Source: Streptomyces antarcticus
GTDB taxonomy: Bacteria > Actinomycetota > Actinomycetes > Streptomycetales > Streptomycetaceae
NCBI RefSeq assembly: GCF_026627255.1
Contig: NZ_JAPNLM010000024.1
Coordinates: 62,001-126,000, forward strand
Direction of reading: 5' to 3'
DNA length: 64,000 bases
Positions 59,279-64,000 of this stretch are shown one piece after another; position 1 is the first letter of the stretch, and every line of letters starts with the position of its first letter. A program made the position numbers and the translations under genes. The notes below the pieces were generated by a model. The model ran no database searches and was not told the DNA's origin. It was given only the letters and a program-made list of their open reading frames with translations.

Positions 59279-60223
59279 TTACGCCGGTTCGCGCGCCGGT
59301 GCCGGCACGGCGAGGGGGGCGACTTCGAGCCGTACCCGCGACCGCCGCGCCGTGCGCAGCGCGTCCCAGGTCAGCAGGGTGAGCGCCGCCCACACCAGGG
59401 AGAAGCCGGCCCAGCGCTCGGGCGGCATGGCCTCGTGGAAGTAGAGGACGCCCAGCCCGAACTGGAATACCGGAGCCAGGTACTGGAGCAGGCCCAGGGT
59501 CGACAGCGGGACCCGGATCGCGGCCGCCCCGAAGCACACCAGCGGGATCGCGGTGACCAGCCCGGTCGCGGCGAGCAGCGCCGTGTGCCCGGCCCCGTAC
59601 GAGGCGAAGGTGGACCGGCCCTGCGCGCCCAGCCACAGCAGGTAGCCGAGGGCGGGCAGGAACAGCACGGCCGTCTCGGCGGCGAGGGACTCCAGCCCAC
59701 CCATGCCGAGCTTCTTCTTGATCAGGCCGTACGCCGCGAAGGAGAAGGCCAGGGTCAGGGAGATCCACGGCGGACGCCCGTAGCCGACGGCGAGCACCAG
59801 TACGGCGACGACGGTGATCCCGACCGCCGCCCACTGCGCGCGCCGCAGCCGCTCACCGAGCACCAGCACGCCGATCGCGATGCTGACCAGGGGATTGATG
59901 AAGTAGCCGAGGCTCGCCTCGACGACGTGGCCGCTGTTGACGGACCAGATGTACAGGCCCCAGTTGACGGTGATGACCGAGGCGGCCAGCGTCGTCAGGA
60001 CGAGCTTGCGCGGCTGGCGGAGCAGCTCCCGTATCCAGCCCCAGCGCCGCAGCGCGAGCAGGGCGATCCCGACCACGGCGAGGGACCACACCATGCGGTG
60101 GGCGAGGATCTCGAGCGCGCCGGAGGGCTTGAGCAGCGGCCAGAAGAGGGGAACCAGCCCCCACAGGCCGTATGCGGCGAAACCGCTGAGCAAACCCGTG
60201 CGCTGCTCGGTCCGTGGCTTCAC
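59279..60223 (-). CDS. rarD: EamA-family transporter RarD
   Basis: A 314-residue, ten-helix drug/metabolite superfamily protein. GLLSGFAAYGLWGLVPLFWP, LEILAHRMVWSLAVV, NWGLYIWSVNSGHVVEASLG and YFINPLVSIAIGVLVLGERL are characteristic of RarD. Substrate is unproven (originally linked to chloramphenicol resistance; probably a metabolite exporter). The GTG at 60223 has GAGGATCC upstream. It stands alone with its own terminator. Confidence 0.92.
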   Translation of the reverse strand: MKPRTEQRTGLLSGFAAYGLWGLVPLFWPLLKPSGALEILAHRMVWSLAVVGIALLALRRWGWIRELLRQPRKLVLTTLAASVITVNWGLYIWSVNSGHVVEASLGYFINPLVSIAIGVLVLGERLRRAQWAAVGITVVAVLVLAVGYGRPPWISLTLAFSFAAYGLIKKKLGMGGLESLAAETAVLFLPALGYLLWLGAQGRSTFASYGAGHTALLAATGLVTAIPLVCFGAAAIRVPLSTLGLLQYLAPVFQFGLGVLYFHEAMPPERWAGFSLVWAALTLLTWDALRTARRSRVRLEVAPLAVPAPAREPA

Positions 60224-60402
60224 GGGATCCTCCTGTGCGATTTCCGGCCAACCTCACGACGGTAGCGCCGCGCGCCCCGGATGTCATGCCCGTTCTAGCA
60301 CGAGACTCATGACAGTGAGGAGGTCCGCCCGCGCCCGCGGCGGTCCGGGTACGCGCACCCGGACGGATCGGGCCGGCGCGGCGGATCGGCCGGGGCGGCG
60401 GA

Positions 60403-61257
60403 TCAGACCAGGGCGGCGCTGATCGCCTCCGCCACCGGCGTCGTCGGCCGCCCGATCAGCCGGGCCAGGTCCCCGCTGGTGCCCGCCAGGCGGCCGCGGG
60501 CGATGGCCGCGTCCACGTCGACGAGGATCGCCGCGAAGGCCTCGGGCACCCCGGCGCCGGTCAGCGCCGCCAGGTGCTCGGCGGCCGGGACCTCGGTGTA
60601 CGTGACCTCCCGGCCCGACTGCGCCGACAGCTCCGCGGTGTACTCCGCGAAGCTCCAGGCGGTGTCCCCGGACAGCTCGTAGGCCCGGTTCAGGTGGCCC
60701 TCGCCGGTCAGTGCCACGGCCGCCGCGGCGGCGTAGTCCGCCCGCGCCGCCGAGGCGACCCGGCCCCCGCCCGCGCTGGCGATGACGGTGCCCCGCTCCA
60801 GGGAGGCGGGGAGCTGGGCGGTGTAGTTCTCGTGGTACCAGCCGTTGCGCAGGAAGGTGTACGGCACCCCGGAGTCGAGGACGGCCCGCTCGGTGGCCCT
60901 GTGCTCGGCGGCCAGGTCGAAGTCGGCCTCGGGGCCGCCGAGGACGCCGGTGTAGGCGAGCTGCGCCACGCCGGCGGCCCGGGCGGCCTCCAGTACGGCG
61001 GTGTGCTGGGCGACGCGGCGCCCGATCTGGTTGCCGGAGATGAGCAGCACCCGGTCGCCGGCCCGGAAGGCGCCGGCCAGGGCGGCGGGGTCGTCGTAGT
61101 CGGCGACGCGGACGTCCACGCCGCGCCCGGCCAGGTCGGCGGCCTTCGCGGGGTCGCGGACGACGACGGCTACCCGGTCGGCGGGGACCCGGTCCAGCAG
61201 CTCTTCGACGACGAGACGGCCGAGTGCTCCGGTGGCTCCGGTGACGACGATGCTCAT
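60403..61257 (-). CDS. NAD(P)-binding protein, quinone-oxidoreductase/NmrA type
   Basis: A 284-residue atypical short-chain dehydrogenase like the QorB/NmrA group. VVTGATGALGRLVVEELLDR is the glycine-rich dinucleotide site, VAVVVRDPAKAADLAGRGVD and LLISGNQIGRRVAQH follow, and YTFLRNGWYHENYTAQLP plus YELSGDTAWSFAEYTAELS match the family. Members reduce quinones or act as redox sensors. The start at 61257 follows GAGGAGAG. An operator-like inverted sequence lies about 45 bases upstream. Confidence 0.87.
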   Translation of the reverse strand: MSIVVTGATGALGRLVVEELLDRVPADRVAVVVRDPAKAADLAGRGVDVRVADYDDPAALAGAFRAGDRVLLISGNQIGRRVAQHTAVLEAARAAGVAQLAYTGVLGGPEADFDLAAEHRATERAVLDSGVPYTFLRNGWYHENYTAQLPASLERGTVIASAGGGRVASAARADYAAAAAVALTGEGHLNRAYELSGDTAWSFAEYTAELSAQSGREVTYTEVPAAEHLAALTGAGVPEAFAAILVDVDAAIARGRLAGTSGDLARLIGRPTTPVAEAISAALV

Positions 61258-61299
61258 GATTGCTCTCCTCGTGGGGCGGGACGATAGTGCCACCCTACG

Positions 61300-61322
61300 G
61301 TAAGCGCTAACTTTTAGAAAGT
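61300..61322. promoter_or_regulatory. Operator-like palindromes upstream of the quinone-reductase gene
   Basis: GTAAGCGCTAAC (61300-61311) is a near-palindrome with an AGCGCT core, overlapping ACTTT-TAG-AAAGT (61310-61322). The tract is AT-rich against its surroundings and lies 43-65 bases before the minus-strand start. MarR/HxlR regulators commonly flank such genes, but none is adjacent here. Confidence 0.4.
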
Positions 61323-61370
61323 GCTTTTGGGGGTCGCTTGCCGCGTCCTTCACGCCGGGGCGCGCACGCA

Positions 61371-61410
61371 CCGGAGCCCGGACCTCCGCTGCGGGAGGTC
61401 CGGGCTCCGG
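61371..61410. terminator. 17-bp hairpin terminator after korB
   Basis: CCGGAGCCCGGACCTCC (61371-61387) pairs perfectly with 61394-61410 around a 6-base loop, 17 bases after the korB stop on the minus strand. Confidence 0.8.
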
Positions 61411-61426
61411 CCGGGCGCCGTACGGG

Positions 61427-64000
<2,574 letters not shown>

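Overview
The window is high-GC actinobacterial chromosome, almost certainly Streptomyces or a close relative. The signs are strong G/C bias at third codon positions, frequent GTG starts, XRE/DUF397 gene sets, a futalosine-type menaquinone pathway, and a gene order (mqnA, Hanks kinase, mqnC, methyltransferase, geranylgeranyl reductase, NlpC/P60 protein, complete nuoA-N, polyprenyl synthase, kor genes) that matches the core of known Streptomyces chromosomes from general knowledge. No tRNA, rRNA, CRISPR array, insertion sequence or prophage was seen.

Layout. 1-5.6 kb: end of a GNAT gene, a DUF4229 membrane protein, a cysteine-rich leader peptide ahead of a dicarboxylate/amino-acid:cation symporter, an XRE/DUF397/DUF397 cassette divergent from an HATPase, and an HTH protein with a Pro/Glu-rich middle. 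5.8-14 kb: a lipid-flavoured block of two acyl-CoA ligases, a secreted TAP-type hydrolase, a secreted lipase and a VirS-like AraC regulator. 14-20 kb: secreted lytic transglycosylase, cold-shock protein, mqnA and a membrane Ser/Thr kinase. 20-27.3 kb: mqnC followed by a metal-site-less imidazolonepropionase-like protein, a LuxR protein with DADLP repeats, a DUF3152 protein, the menaquinone methyltransferase, glutaminase, GNAT and geranylgeranyl reductase. 27.3-31 kb: a PIN/ribbon-helix-helix module, small envelope proteins, a scar of two fused gene remnants and a C40 peptidase. 31.7-47.7 kb: the complete 14-gene NADH dehydrogenase operon, with a Rex-operator-like site in its leader. 47.7-64 kb: Uma2 nuclease, fumarylacetoacetase, HAD phosphatase, CocE hydrolase, half of a POT peptide transporter, polyprenyl synthase, LolA-like protein, a ribbon-helix-helix/Doc-like module, M28 aminopeptidase, RarD, an NAD(P)-binding protein and the korAB 2-oxoacid:ferredoxin oxidoreductase (korA runs off the window).

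How the genes fit together. The centre is a respiratory neighbourhood. MqnA and MqnC make the menaquinone ring, the polyprenyl synthase probably supplies the tail, the methyltransferase finishes the ring, the geranylgeranyl reductase probably saturates tail double bonds, and NuoA-N feeds electrons from NADH into that quinone. The Rex-like site would tie nuo expression to NADH/NAD+. Most of the rest is ordinary Streptomyces housekeeping.

The most unusual items are the leader-peptide/symporter unit, the mqnC-linked degenerate amidohydrolase domain, the fused pseudogene scar at 29.2-30.0 kb, the half transporter at 53.5 kb, the degenerate Fic/Doc pair at 57 kb and the pentapeptide repeat tail of the LuxR protein. 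I did not find a clearly new multi-gene system.
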